In this document: positions 27,801-36,009 of the stretch, piece after piece
Numbering within the stretch: position 1 is the stretch's first letter
Layout: the number at the start of each line of letters is the position of its first letter
Assembly: GCA_020725265.1 (NCBI GenBank)
Contig: DYFK01000017.1
Coordinates: forward strand, 1-64,000
Length of the DNA: 64,000 nucleotides
Direction of reading: 5' to 3'
DNA from: Hydrogenophilus sp.
Lineage (GTDB): Bacteria; Pseudomonadota; Gammaproteobacteria; Burkholderiales; Thiobacillaceae
Position numbers and translations under genes: made by a program
The notes under the pieces: generated by a model
What the model saw: the letters and a program-made list of their open reading frames with translations, nothing else
Told to the model about the DNA's origin: nothing
Databases searched by the model: none

Positions 27801-29238
27801 CCATGTGATCGGGCGGATCGTTGGCGTCCTGGTCGGTGACCTGGGCGGCGAACACGGTCACCGAGCAGGTTTCGTCGCCGACGAAATCGACGACGGGATC
27901 GATGGTGAACGTGACCGGACCGCCGGAAACCACGGTGTCGGCGACCTGGCGGACGCCGGAGGTCGAACAGTCGACGCGGAACCATTCGCCGGTGACGGCG
28001 ACCGGCTCGCTGAAGGTCAGCGTGAGGACGGCGTTGCCGGCGACGTCGACGGCGGCGTCGGCCGGCGTGCTCGCGATCACCGCCGGCGGCGCGTCGATGG
28101 TGAAGGCGAGGACGTGGTCGGCGGCCATGTGGTCGGGCGGATCGATGCTGTCCTGGTCGGTGACCTGACTTGCGAACACGGTGAGCGAGCAGGTTTCGCC
28201 GCCGGCGAAGCCGGTGTCGGGGGTGATGGTGAAGATGGTCGGGCCGCCGGAAACCACGGTATCGGCGACCTGGCGGACGCCGGAGGTCGGGCAGTCGACG
28301 CGGAACCATTCGCCGACGACGTCGACCGGCTCATTGAAGGTCAGCGTGATGGTGGCGTCGCCGGCGACGTCGGTGGCGTTCGCCACCGGCGTGCTGGCGA
28401 TCACCGCCGGCGCGTCGTCCGGCTGGATGTCGAGGTCGAAGCGGAAATCGAACTGGCCGATGCCGGTTTTCAGATAGATCGCGCGCAGATCGGTATTGGG
28501 TGGGCCGTCGCCGGCATTGTCGGTGGCCAGCGGCGCGACGCCGACCCAGTCGCCGATCAGGCCGTCGCGGGTGATCTGGCTGGCGGCGTACACCCAGCTG
28601 GCGCCGGCTACCACGAACAGGACCGCGACGCCGAGCGTGCCCGGCCGGCGCCGGAGCGCGGCGAGCAGGACGCCGGTCAGCAGCAGCGACAGCAGCAGGG
28701 CGCCGGGCGCGCCGAACAGCGGTACCGGTATCGCCGGCGGCACGTCGTGCAGGATCGGCTGGCCGCCGGAAGTCTGGGTCAGGGCATCGCCGCCGGCCGG
28801 CGCGCCACCCACCGGCATGGTCAGGAATCCCATGCGGATGCGCTGGCCGGGCGCGAGCGGACCGGGCTGGCCGTAGGTCTCGACGACGTCCAGACCGCCA
28901 GGGCCGACATCCATGCCGACCGGCCAGGTGGTTGGCGGCAGCGGCGTGAAGCTGGCGTCGTCGATCAGGGCACCGCCGACGCAGACCCGTCGGACGACAC
29001 CGACGACCTGGGGCGGCGCGCTCACCGAGAAGGTGGTGACGGTGACGGTTTCGACACCCGCGAACGGGCCGTCGGCGGTATCGACCACGCAGCCGGTGGC
29101 GGCATCGTCGTCGAGGTCGAACAGGATATGGATTTCGCTGTCCGCGCGCGCGCAGGTGGCGGCCAGGGACAGCAGCAGGCACAGCAGTAGCGGGAAAATG
29201 GCCGGGAAACCCTGCCAGCCGGATCGATCCTTGCGCAT
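21886..29238 (-). CDS. Giant secreted Ig-repeat and beta-helix protein (putative adhesin)
   Basis: A 2450-residue protein with a signal peptide (about 1-32). Residues 33-165 form a beta-rich domain. Residues about 167-198 hold an internal IPTL-CTERM-like stretch (AIPVPLFGAPG, hydrophobic helix, RRR), and a second hydrophobic segment lies at about 203-218. Twelve Ig-like modules of roughly 107 residues follow (about 277-1563). Each has two conserved Cys and an acidic D-x-D-x-x-D-P motif near its end. A cadherin-like domain (about 1565-1658) precedes a right-handed beta-helix region rich in Asn, Gly, Ser and Thr to the C-terminus. No autotransporter barrel or type I secretion glycine repeats are evident. 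It heads the operon with the collar proteins. An adhesive or matrix role is inferred. Confidence 0.85.
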   Translation of the reverse strand: MRKDRSGWQGFPAIFPLLLCLLLSLAATCARADSEIHILFDLDDDAATGCVVDTADGPFAGVETVTVTTFSVSAPPQVVGVVRRVCVGGALIDDASFTPLPPTTWPVGMDVGPGGLDVVETYGQPGPLAPGQRIRMGFLTMPVGGAPAGGDALTQTSGGQPILHDVPPAIPVPLFGAPGALLLSLLLTGVLLAALRRRPGTLGVAVLFVVAGASWVYAASQITRDGLIGDWVGVAPLATDNAGDGPPNTDLRAIYLKTGIGQFDFRFDLDIQPDDAPAVIASTPVANATDVAGDATITLTFNEPVDVVGEWFRVDCPTSGVRQVADTVVSGGPTIFTITPDTGFAGGETCSLTVFASQVTDQDSIDPPDHMAADHVLAFTIDAPPAVIASTPADAAVDVAGNAVLTLTFSEPVAVTGEWFRVDCSTSGVRQVADTVVSGGPVTFTIDPVVDFVGDETCSVTVFAAQVTDQDANDPPDHMAADHVFGFATDQAPTVIASSPADAATDVAGDAGLSITFSEPVAVTGEWFRIDCPTSGIRQVADTAVSGGPTTFAITPATGFAAGETCTVTVFAAQVGDLDGNDPPDHMAANHVFGFTIDQAPSVVAHSPANGGSLLPGASVTVEFSEPVNVTANAFTLTCAGAPQAFTLSPAAPGGAATYTLAPLAALPVGATCVVNVIASQVGDVDANDPPEHPLADQGFSFFTDAPPAVQATTPAAGATGVAANANVDITFSEPVNLAAGWFQLDCPVSGMRTAANTAVSGMLTSFSLDPVLDFEPGETCVATVFAAAVTDIDANDPPDQMAANHVFAFTIDEAPAVASTNPTEGAVVAGNASLTVTFSEPVTVSGDWFTLTCADSGTLLPAATTVTGGPTTFTIDPDVDFTPGEACALTIVAAQVRDLDSADPPEHPASDHVVQFSADAAPDLASSTPTDGAVQVGTQAVLSLTFSEPVDVDGIWFDLSCSITGARAWGDMVVAGGPTTFTIDPTADFAIGETCVLTIDAARVTDQDSIDPVDAMVANRTVGFTIDQPPTISATLPADGAPGAPPDADVLISFSEAVNVTGEWFHIDCPGSGARLVGDTVVSGGPVDFQIDPNVDFQPGETCVVTVHGAQITDADDGDPPDAMLANHVFSFTIDAPPAVQSTTPAHQGVVATNASLAITFSEAVNVTGNWFTIQCSATGTRQPAATVVGGGPTTFTIDPNVDFATGETCDVTIHAAQVTDQDSNDPPDQMAADHGFQFSVDATPWLTGSSPADGAGPLATDIVITLNFSEAVLASANAFSLECPAASPVAFTTSPSLPGSATSFTLTPSSLLPAGATCRVTARAAEITDVDGIDPPDQMAADQVIEFTTDAYPAVTGTTPANGAVQVGSQSNVVIQFSEPVDVTGGWFEIACAVSGNHTPTNSVVSGGPNSYTIDPNGDFVAGEACAVTVYGAQVTDQDAVDPPDAMAANHVFGFTVDTPPAVTSTTPADGATGVAVASTITVNFNESVTATSASFELACAGVVRGFSLSGAATAYTLTPDSDLPAGATCQVTVIANQISDSDAGDPPDHMTADHVFDFSVPPQAVNDTYPQTVIGNVGIDSAQIPYSVVDNDQFAAGTATISAYDATSANGGDVVMVTSGAGVGRFSYNPPAGFEGNDSFTYTLQTTGGTSTATVTIPVGATIWFVDNNVNACLAACDGRLSNPFTTLASLAAINDGTGNHPGDGDTIFLYESGSAYDASLTLRASQKLVGQDASASLASIAGVSPGSGSLPLPAMNAGNGTLTRLTSAGTTVTLATGNTVRGLTLGNASTAALAGNNFGTLTVADVAIDNPAGAALNLTTGAFASGATFTGVSSGGGASNVSLASVTGDVALGGGALSGASSHAFNLSGGGGNLTYAGGIAGTAAARVVSIANRSSGTVTLTGAVTGSGSSQGVFLSANTGATIRFAGGLQLSTGANAAFTASGGGTVEVCDEFPCDPNATGNLVNTLTTTTGTALNVANTTIGANRLEFRSISAGTGASGPVNGIVLNSTGSVGRLRVTGTGLADSGGIIQRTSGHGISLTNTLSPTFDRMRIQNTTRSGIAGTLVNGFSFTNGVINASGSQADDSNIAFNDQASGTESNLTGTVTITGNTLTNALWHGVDILNFNGTLASLDISNNTLTSSTSTATSKGVGIRVNTLGSASTVAHLTRADIQNNVIANFPSGEGIQVQGGNANAAGPSGTIGTPGSGSNRIAITGNRIAGDAATKLATQAISATVTGKGQGNFDISTNGSVANPLTNMLGHGILLGVNDNVTVEMAVSGNTLVANNTFGSPGIGGGTGGLVNTDTPYLTATASNNAISATDGNGILLVARGASGMLRAKLQNNAVAAPLGGVRPGIRLDSGNASSLNETVCANLSGNTSAGSGGHPGIGLRKQGTASAVHAFGVHGMAATASPGVENYIDALNPAGNGTQLISATSGFSNCSLP
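24550..28410 (-). repeat. Twelve tandem Ig-like coding modules
   Basis: The coding sequence repeats about every 320 bases. Modules start with P-A/T-V-x-(A/S)-(S/T)-x-P, carry FSEPV and a WF-x-x-x-C segment, then G-E-T-C, D-x-D-x-x-D-P and a closing F-x-D. They resemble SbsA/Big_5-type Ig-like domains. Modules 2 and 3 are very alike, suggesting recent duplication; 4, 10 and 12 are the most divergent and have NAF/ASF instead of the WF pattern. Confidence 0.85.
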
Positions 29239-29345
29239 CGGGAGTTCTCTCTGTTTCTCCGCCGGCCGGGGCCGGATGAGCCTCGACCGAAGCCGCCGGT
29301 CGAAACTCGAATTATTTTTCAGGGGAACCGCCGGGCGCGGCGGGG

Positions 29346-29361
29346 TGTGACCTTGGTCACC
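29346..29361. promoter_or_regulatory. CRP/Vfr-like palindrome upstream of the adhesin operon
   Basis: TGTGA-N6-TCACC matches the CRP/Vfr consensus TGTGA-N6-TCACA in nine of ten half-site positions and lies within a perfect GTGACC-TT-GGTCAC palindrome. It sits about 108 bases upstream of the adhesin start. An AATAAT -10-like hexamer lies on the minus strand at 29311-29316. This suggests cAMP-CRP-type control of the operon; no other gene reads away from this gap. The rest of 29239-29418 shows no gene. Confidence 0.5.
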
Positions 29362-29418
29362 GTCGAATGGCGCGAACTTATCATGGCCGGATCGCCGCTG
29401 ACCAGCCCGGACGCCGCC

Positions 29419-30270
29419 TCAGTGGCCCAGCGCGGCCAGCGCCTCCAGTTCCCACTCCGACATTTCCGAGTCGTCGAAGCCCAGGCGCCGGGCGCTTTCC
29501 TCGCGCCAGCCGTCCTCCCATTCCGGATCGTCGGCGCCGGTCAGCTGGTGGTGCAGGTGGCAGCAGAAGTTGAACAGCGCGCACAGACGGGCGACCTGGT
29601 CGGGCAGGCCGGTGGCGGCGAGGTCGTGGTGGTGGCGGATGGCCAGCACCATGTCGTCGGCGAGCAGCCAGTTGCGCGCCACCATCTGGCCCATCAGGGC
29701 GTGATGGACGTGGTGTTCGCGGTCGAGCGCGTGGATGTCCGGCCAGGGCGCGTTGCCGGTCCAGGTGGCGGCGAGCGCGCGCGCGTAGGCCGGGTAGCGT
29801 TTGCACAGCAGCGCCAGACCGCAGTCGTGGAACATGCCCAGGGTATAGGCGACGTCGGAAGCGATGCCCCGGATGTGGCCGGTCTTCAGCGCGACCATGG
29901 CCAGGTCGGCGATGGCGCCGCTACGGCCCCACAAGGCTTCGAGCGCGTGCGCGTGCTCGGGATCGTGCAGGGCGCCGCGCAGGATTTCGGTGCGGATCAG
30001 CGCGCTGGCGTTGCGCATGCCGAGCACGGTGATCGCCTTTTCCACGGTTTCCACGCGCTGGCGCAGGCCGAACACCGGCGAGCCGACCAGACGGAACACC
30101 GCGCCGGACAGCGCGCCATCCTGACTGATCAGGGCGGCCAGCTCGCGCGGGCCGGCGTCCTCGTCGCGCAGCACCTCGTTCAGGCGCAGCAGGATCGCGG
30201 GCATCGGCGGGATCTTCACGCCGCTGCTGAGGATGGCCTGGATCAGGCGTTCGTCGTCGGTATCGGACAT
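29419..30270 (-). CDS. HDOD-domain signalling protein
   Basis: A 283-residue protein covering an HDOD domain, a non-catalytic relative of HD-GYP found in proteobacterial signalling. Recognisable parts are the N-terminal IPPMPAILLRLNEVLRDEDAG, the central DVAYTLGMFHDCGLALL and LALREHHVHHALMGQ-like helices ending in AIRHHHD. No receiver domain is attached. It lies 75 bases after the hybrid kinase gene, same direction, and is likely an output or adaptor of that kinase. Confidence 0.85.
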   Translation of the reverse strand: MSDTDDERLIQAILSSGVKIPPMPAILLRLNEVLRDEDAGPRELAALISQDGALSGAVFRLVGSPVFGLRQRVETVEKAITVLGMRNASALIRTEILRGALHDPEHAHALEALWGRSGAIADLAMVALKTGHIRGIASDVAYTLGMFHDCGLALLCKRYPAYARALAATWTGNAPWPDIHALDREHHVHHALMGQMVARNWLLADDMVLAIRHHHDLAATGLPDQVARLCALFNFCCHLHHQLTGADDPEWEDGWREESARRLGFDDSEMSEWELEALAALGH

Positions 30271-30345
30271 CGGGGAAACCTCGTTGGCGGTGGCGGCGCC
30301 GATGCTACCGGGAGTCCGCGCCGAATCCCAAACTGGCGGCCCTGT

Positions 30346-33300
30346 TCACAGGGCGCCCGGAAGGATCGGTTCGTCGGCCCGGGCCGCCAGGAAGCGGGCC
30401 TGGAATTCGTCGGCCGGCAGCGGGCGCGACAGCAGGTAGCCCTGGATATGGTCGCAGCCGGCATCGGCCAGGAAATCGAGCTGGCCGCGCGTTTCCACGC
30501 CCTCGGCGACCACGTTCAGTCGCAGGCTGTGGGCCAGCGCGATGATGCCGGTGACGATGGCGGCGTCGTCCGGATTGCGGTCGGCGTCATTGATGAATGA
30601 ACGATCGATCTTGAGGGTGTCGACCGGGAAGCGCTTGAGATAGGACAGCGAGGAGTAGCCGGTACCGAAATCGTCGATCGCCAGACCGACGCCCAGCTCT
30701 TTCAACTGGTTCAGGGTGGCCAGGGTCTCCCGGGCCTGTTCCATCAGCACGCTTTCGGTGATCTCCAGTTCCAGCAGGGCTGGCGGCAGGCCGGTTTCCT
30801 CCAGCACGCGGGCGATTTCCTCGACGAAGCCGGCGCGCTTGATCTGGTGGCCGGACAGGTTGACCGCCACCACCTGATCGGGCAGGCCGGCGGCGCGCCA
30901 GGCCATGGCCTGCGCGCAGGCCTGGCGCAGCACCCACTCGCCGATCCGCGCGATCAGGCCGGTTTCCTCGGCCACCGGGATGAATTCCGCCGGCGAGATC
31001 AGGCCGCGTTCCGGGTGACGCCAGCGCACCAGCGCCTCGGCGCCGGCCAGGCGGCCGCCGACGAGCTTGGCCTTGGGCTGGTAGTGAACCGCCAGTTCGT
31101 CGCGTTCGAGCGCGCGGCGTAGCGCGTTTTCCAGCTTCACCTGGGCCGACAGGCTGGCTTCCATGCCGGATTCGTAGAAGGCGAAGCCGCTGCTGTTGCG
31201 CTTGGCGCGATACATGGCGGTGTCGGCGTGCTTGAGCAGGGCGTTGGCTTCGTCGCCGTCGCGCGGATAGATCGAGATGCCGATGCTGGTGGAAATGAAG
31301 ATGTCGTGGCCATCGATCTCGAATGGCGCGGTCAGCGCCCGGATGATCTTCTGCGCCGCCACCGAGGCGGCGGCGGTCGGGTTGACGATGTCGTCGAGGG
31401 CGACCGTGAATTCGTCGCCACCGAAGCGGGCGACGCAGTCGCCGCCGCGGATGCTGTGCTGGATGCGGTTGGCCACCGAGATCAGCAGACGGTCGCCGAC
31501 GTCGTGGCCGAGCGTGTCGTTGACGTACTTGAAGCGGTCGAGATCGAGGAACAGCACCGCGATCTGCTGGCCCTGTCCGTTGGCGCGACGGATGCGCTGG
31601 CTCAGGTGATCCATGAACAGCACCCGGTTGGGCAGTCCGGTGAGGGTGTCGTTGTAGGCCAGGTGGCGGACGTGGCGTTCGGCGCGGCTGGCCTCGACCA
31701 CGCGGCGCACGCGCTGGCTGACCACGGCCAGATGCACCGGTTTCGGGATGTAGTCGTTGGCGCCGGCGGCGAACGCGCGCTCGATCGAGTCGGCGTCCTC
31801 CTGCGCGGTGACCATGAGGATCGGCGGCTCGCCGCCGCCGGGCAGTTCGCGCAGTCTGGCGCAGGCGGTGAAGCCGTCCATCACCGGCATCATGGCGTCG
31901 AGCAGGATGGCGTCGGGATGCAGTTCCCCGGCCATGGCCAGGGCCTGCTCGCCGTTGGCCGCCTCTTCCACCCGGAAGCCGTCGCGCTGCAACGTGTAGC
32001 GCAGCGCCGCGCGGGTGCCGCGGTCATCGTCGACGACCAGCACCAGGGCCGCCTCGCTGGCGGGTCTGACCGGCGCCGGCACGTGCCGGCGGCACTCGGC
32101 GGCGAGCGCCGCCGCCGCCACGTCGAAGGCCTGGCGCAGGGCCGGCAGTTCGGCGGTGGCCGTTTCGAAGCGGTCGGCCGCGCCCAGTTCCTCGATCCGA
32201 CGGGCCAGCGTGGCCAGGCGGGTAGCGCCCAGGTTGCCGGCGGCGCCACGCAGGGCGTGGGCGTGCTGGCGCATGCTTTCGGCGTCGCCGTCGGCGAGCG
32301 CGCGTTCCAGTCTGGCCAGGGTCGCGGGCGTGTCTTCCAGGAATGGCTCGATCGCCTCGCCGATCGCTTCACCCAGCGCCTCGCGCAGCCTGGCCAGGGT
32401 GTCGTGGTCGAGCGGCGTGTCGTCGTCGCCCGGCACGGCGCCGCCGATGACCACGCGCGCGGCCACGTCGCGGCCGGTCCAGCGCTGGATCTTGTCGGCC
32501 AGCGCCGCCAGGGTGAGCGGCTTGCCGAGATGATCGTCCATGCCGGCGGACAGGCATTTCTCGATGTCGACCTGACGGGTGTTCGCGGTCATGGCGACGA
32601 TCGGCAGGCGCGCGCCGCCGTCGGGCTCCATGGCGCGGATGTGGGCGGTGGTCTCGTAACCGTCCATGTCCGGCATGTTGCAGTCCATCAGCACCAGATC
32701 GAAGGTTTCCGCGCGCAGGCGTTCCAGTGCCTCCAGACCTCCGCCGGCAACCTCGCGGGCGCAGCCGAGCATGCCGAGCATGCCGCTGGCGACGACCTGA
32801 TTGGTGCGGTTGTCCTCGACCACCAGAACCCGGCACGCTGGCATCCCGCCATCCGTTTCCGCCGCTGGCGCGCGTTCGTCGGCGGCGCGCGCCAGCGTCG
32901 CCAGACAGTCGCGCAGGCGGCTGGCGCGCGGTGGCTTGGCAAGATAGGTGTCGGCCTCCCAGAGCGCGGCCGCCTCGGCGCCCGCTTCGGCGCCGAGCTT
33001 GTCCATGACCACGACGCCGAGGCCGACCAGACCGGGTTCGGCGCGCAACCTGCGCGCCAGCTCGCCGCCGCCGGCCATGGCGAAACCGGCATCGAGCAGG
33101 ACCACGTCGATCGCCTGGCCGCGCGCGCGCGCCTGGCGCGCCAGCGCGAGCGCCTCGTCGCTGGCGTGGGCCAGGATCACGTCCATGTCCCAGCCGGTCA
33201 GGGTCCGGCTCAGGAATTCGCGCGTCACCTCGCCATTCTCGACCACCAGCGCGCGCCGGCCGGGCAGGGGCGGGGCCGGCGCGGCCGGGTCGGCGACGGC

Positions 33301-34815
33301 GGGCAGGGCGGCTTCGAACCAGAACCGGCTGCCCAGGCCGACGGCGCTGTCGACACCGATCGCGCCGCCCATCAGCTCGACCAGTTGCCGCGAGATCGCC
33401 AGGCCCAGGCCGGTGCCGCCGTACTTGCGCGTGGTCGAGGGGTCGGCCTGGGCGAACGATTCGAACAGCCGGGCGCTCGCCTCCGGCGCCAGGCCGATGC
33501 CGGTATCCGCCACCTCGAAGCGGACCCGGCCGGGATCGGCCGCGACGGCATGCACCGCGACCTCGCCGGCATGCGTGAACTTGACCGCGTTGCCAACCAG
33601 ATTGGCGAGTACCTGGCGCAGGCGTTTGGGGTCGCCGACGACCCGCGCCGGCACCGTGGCGTCGATCAGTCCGCCGATCTCCAGGCCTTTCTGGTGGGCT
33701 TGCACGGCGAACAGCTCGACGACATCCTCGACCAGCGAGCGTGGGTCGAATTCGATCCGTTCCAGTTCCATGCGGCCGGCGTCGAGTTTGGAGAAATCCA
33801 GGATGTCGTTGATCAGATCCAGCAGCGAGCGGGCCGAGCCCCAGGCGACGTCGACGAATTCGCGCTGCTGGCGCGGCAGCTTGGTGGCCTTGAGGATGTC
33901 GAGCATGCCGATGACACCGTTCATCGGCGTGCGGATCTCGTGGCTGACGGTGGCGGCGAACTCGGCCTTGAGGCGGCCGAATTCCAGCGCCTTGTCGCGC
34001 GTGGCGCGCAGTTCCGCCTCGCGCTCCTCCAGCACCTCCATCATGCTGTTGAAGGCATGGGCCATGGCGCTGATGTCCTTGGGACCGCCGGGAACCGCGC
34101 GCACGCTCTTTTCGCCGGCCTCGGCGCGCGCCATGTTCGCCGAGAGGTCATCGAGCGGTCTGGCCGCGCGCCGGGTCAGGAAACGGATCAGCGCCAGGAT
34201 CAGCAGGGCGAAGGCCTGCGAGGTGACCAGATTGGCCAGGAACAGATCGCGGGTCATGCGCGACAGCGAGTCCTTGCCGATCAGCACCGATACGCTGCCC
34301 AGCCGCTCGCGGTCGGCGGCCTGGACCTCGAATGGGGAGTCCGTCGCGTTCCCGCCCGAGTAGACCGGCGCGACGAAACGCCAGGCGTGCGCGGTCTCCT
34401 CGATCAGGCCGGAGGCGTCATCGCCGAAAGTCAGGGCGATGCGACGGATTTCCGGTTGCCCGCCATGCCGGTCCCGACCGATCAGGACGCGGCCGTCGTC
34501 GCGGCGGATCTCCACGGCGAGCACGTCGGGAAACGCCAGGGTGGCGCTGACCGCTTCCTCCGCGTTGTCCGCCGAGCCGGTGAGCAGCGCCAGCAGGCTG
34601 TGGCGGGCGAGGCTTTCGGTGACGCGGGCGCCCTGTTCGATCATGCCCTGGCGCACCCGCTGGGTACCCTGCCAGGTGCTGACCAGGAACGCGCACAGCG
34701 CGAGCAGCAGGATGCCGGCGGTGACCACGACCCGAAGCTGGTACTCCAGGGTATGGGCGCGCAGGAAGGCGATCAGCCGCGCGCGTATCCGCCCGGGTTC
34801 CACCACCGCCGTCAT
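30346..34815 (-). CDS. Hybrid sensor histidine kinase with REC, HPt, GGDEF and EAL domains
   Basis: A 1489-residue membrane sensor. TM helices at about 29-48 and 193-212 flank a periplasmic domain, followed by HAMP. HisKA has phospho-acceptor His292 in SHEIRTP. An HATPase domain follows (N-box [22 protein letters not shown]). Next comes a degenerate receiver (about 520-640), a receiver with Asp711, an HPt domain with His853 in HALRG and a third receiver with Asp973. GGDEF is intact at 1132-1136 and EAL intact at 1260-1262 with DDFGTGYSS. The front half is BarA-like; fusion to a full GGDEF-EAL module puts relay and c-di-GMP output in one chain. The start lies one base after the stop of the binding-protein gene, so the two products probably form one sensor. 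Confidence 0.93.
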   Translation of the reverse strand: MTAVVEPGRIRARLIAFLRAHTLEYQLRVVVTAGILLLALCAFLVSTWQGTQRVRQGMIEQGARVTESLARHSLLALLTGSADNAEEAVSATLAFPDVLAVEIRRDDGRVLIGRDRHGGQPEIRRIALTFGDDASGLIEETAHAWRFVAPVYSGGNATDSPFEVQAADRERLGSVSVLIGKDSLSRMTRDLFLANLVTSQAFALLILALIRFLTRRAARPLDDLSANMARAEAGEKSVRAVPGGPKDISAMAHAFNSMMEVLEEREAELRATRDKALEFGRLKAEFAATVSHEIRTPMNGVIGMLDILKATKLPRQQREFVDVAWGSARSLLDLINDILDFSKLDAGRMELERIEFDPRSLVEDVVELFAVQAHQKGLEIGGLIDATVPARVVGDPKRLRQVLANLVGNAVKFTHAGEVAVHAVAADPGRVRFEVADTGIGLAPEASARLFESFAQADPSTTRKYGGTGLGLAISRQLVELMGGAIGVDSAVGLGSRFWFEAALPAVADPAAPAPPLPGRRALVVENGEVTREFLSRTLTGWDMDVILAHASDEALALARQARARGQAIDVVLLDAGFAMAGGGELARRLRAEPGLVGLGVVVMDKLGAEAGAEAAALWEADTYLAKPPRASRLRDCLATLARAADERAPAAETDGGMPACRVLVVEDNRTNQVVASGMLGMLGCAREVAGGGLEALERLRAETFDLVLMDCNMPDMDGYETTAHIRAMEPDGGARLPIVAMTANTRQVDIEKCLSAGMDDHLGKPLTLAALADKIQRWTGRDVAARVVIGGAVPGDDDTPLDHDTLARLREALGEAIGEAIEPFLEDTPATLARLERALADGDAESMRQHAHALRGAAGNLGATRLATLARRIEELGAADRFETATAELPALRQAFDVAAAALAAECRRHVPAPVRPASEAALVLVVDDDRGTRAALRYTLQRDGFRVEEAANGEQALAMAGELHPDAILLDAMMPVMDGFTACARLRELPGGGEPPILMVTAQEDADSIERAFAAGANDYIPKPVHLAVVSQRVRRVVEASRAERHVRHLAYNDTLTGLPNRVLFMDHLSQRIRRANGQGQQIAVLFLDLDRFKYVNDTLGHDVGDRLLISVANRIQHSIRGGDCVARFGGDEFTVALDDIVNPTAAASVAAQKIIRALTAPFEIDGHDIFISTSIGISIYPRDGDEANALLKHADTAMYRAKRNSSGFAFYESGMEASLSAQVKLENALRRALERDELAVHYQPKAKLVGGRLAGAEALVRWRHPERGLISPAEFIPVAEETGLIARIGEWVLRQACAQAMAWRAAGLPDQVVAVNLSGHQIKRAGFVEEIARVLEETGLPPALLELEITESVLMEQARETLATLNQLKELGVGLAIDDFGTGYSSLSYLKRFPVDTLKIDRSFINDADRNPDDAAIVTGIIALAHSLRLNVVAEGVETRGQLDFLADAGCDHIQGYLLSRPLPADEFQARFLAARADEPILPGAL

Positions 34816-34816
34816 G

Positions 34817-35989
34817 TCATTGCCCGGTGAAAACCAGATCGAAGCCGCGTTGTTGCTGGCTGCTGAGTTTCATGCCCAGATGCTTGGCGGTACGCAGGTT
34901 GACTGCGGTCTGCACGTTCCGGAGCGGCATCACGCCGCGGCCCGGCGGTTCGCCCGAGGCCAGGAAACCGAGCGCCGAGCCGGCCAGATCGCGGCCGAGA
35001 CCGACGTTGTCCGGGAACAGCGAGAACAGGACGCCGCGGCGGACGTGGCCGAAGCTGCTGGAGAACACCGGCAGCCGGCGTTCCCAGGTCTCGCGCAGGA
35101 CCAGCGGCAAGACCGTGTTCTCGTCCACCGTCGTGGCGTCCTGGGGTAGCCAGAGCACGTCGCGCTCGGCGTTGGCGCCGGCCAGGATTTCCTGATACGC
35201 GCGCACCGCCGCGCGCAGGTCGCTTGCTTCCCGTACCACCAGTTCCAGGCCCTGGTCGCGCGCGGCGGCGCGGGCCAGGCGGATGAGCCAGCCGTTCTGG
35301 CGCGGGTCGTAGACCACGTGTATCCGCCGCGTGCCGGGCACCAGGCCGCGCAGGCGCTCGAACAGCAGGGCCGGGTCCGGCGACAGGCTGACCACGGCGA
35401 GATCCTTGGCTTCCTCCTCGGGCACCGCCACCACGCCGCCGACCACCACGCCGAACTCCCGGCCGAGATTGTCGGCGGCCTTCATGCCCTGGCGGCCGAG
35501 CGCGATGACCACGCGCACGTCGCGGGACTTGAGGTTGTCGCGCAGCGTGGCGGCGTCGGTGCCGGCGCCGATCGCCATGCTGATCACCGGCGCCTGGGCG
35601 CGCGCCTCGACGCCCTCGATGATCTTGGTGAAGACGCCGCGATAGGGTTCGCCGATGTCCGGGTAGACCACGGCGATGGCGCCGCCGCCGGCCATGGCCA
35701 GCTTGTTGGCGAGCCGCCAGCGTGGCTGCTGCGTGGCGTCGACCAGGCTGTCGTTCAAGGAGACATGGATGGGGACCACCACCATGGTCGGCATGCCCTC
35801 ATCGCGCACGCGATCGGCAAGCCATTCGTAATAGCCAGGATTCGCGTGTCGCCATTCGATCGCCAACGGATCGGGATGATGGTTGGCCATGCCGGGCATG
35901 GGGCTCGCCAGCGTGGCCAGCGTGAGCGCGATGGTTACCCTCGTCGACCGCCGCGCGGTCGGTCTTGCCATGAATGATTCAGGTGTCAT
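34817..35989 (-). CDS. Periplasmic ABC-type substrate-binding protein (TrpX/peripla_BP_1-like)
   Basis: A 390-residue exported protein of the ABC_sub_bind family (PF04392-like). The start is the ATG at 35989 with GGGAGG at 35994-35999 five bases upstream. The signal region is [23 protein letters not shown]. The fold pattern shows repeated alpha/beta segments ([82 protein letters not shown]). No permease or ATPase gene is nearby. It sits between a TonB receptor and a hybrid kinase, so it probably delivers the ligand signal to the kinase rather than to a transporter. Confidence 0.82.
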   Translation of the reverse strand: MTPESFMARPTARRSTRVTIALTLATLASPMPGMANHHPDPLAIEWRHANPGYYEWLADRVRDEGMPTMVVVPIHVSLNDSLVDATQQPRWRLANKLAMAGGGAIAVVYPDIGEPYRGVFTKIIEGVEARAQAPVISMAIGAGTDAATLRDNLKSRDVRVVIALGRQGMKAADNLGREFGVVVGGVVAVPEEEAKDLAVVSLSPDPALLFERLRGLVPGTRRIHVVYDPRQNGWLIRLARAAARDQGLELVVREASDLRAAVRAYQEILAGANAERDVLWLPQDATTVDENTVLPLVLRETWERRLPVFSSSFGHVRRGVLFSLFPDNVGLGRDLAGSALGFLASGEPPGRGVMPLRNVQTAVNLRTAKHLGMKLSSQQQRGFDLVFTGQ

Positions 35990-36009
35990 TGATCCTCCCG
36001 CGTGGATAT

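Noticed and set aside
24550-28410. Regular repeats that could be mistaken for a CRISPR or DNA satellite
   Set aside because: The period (about 320 bases) and conserved residues show that these are protein-coding Ig-like modules. No short identical repeats with unique spacers exist and no cas genes are present.
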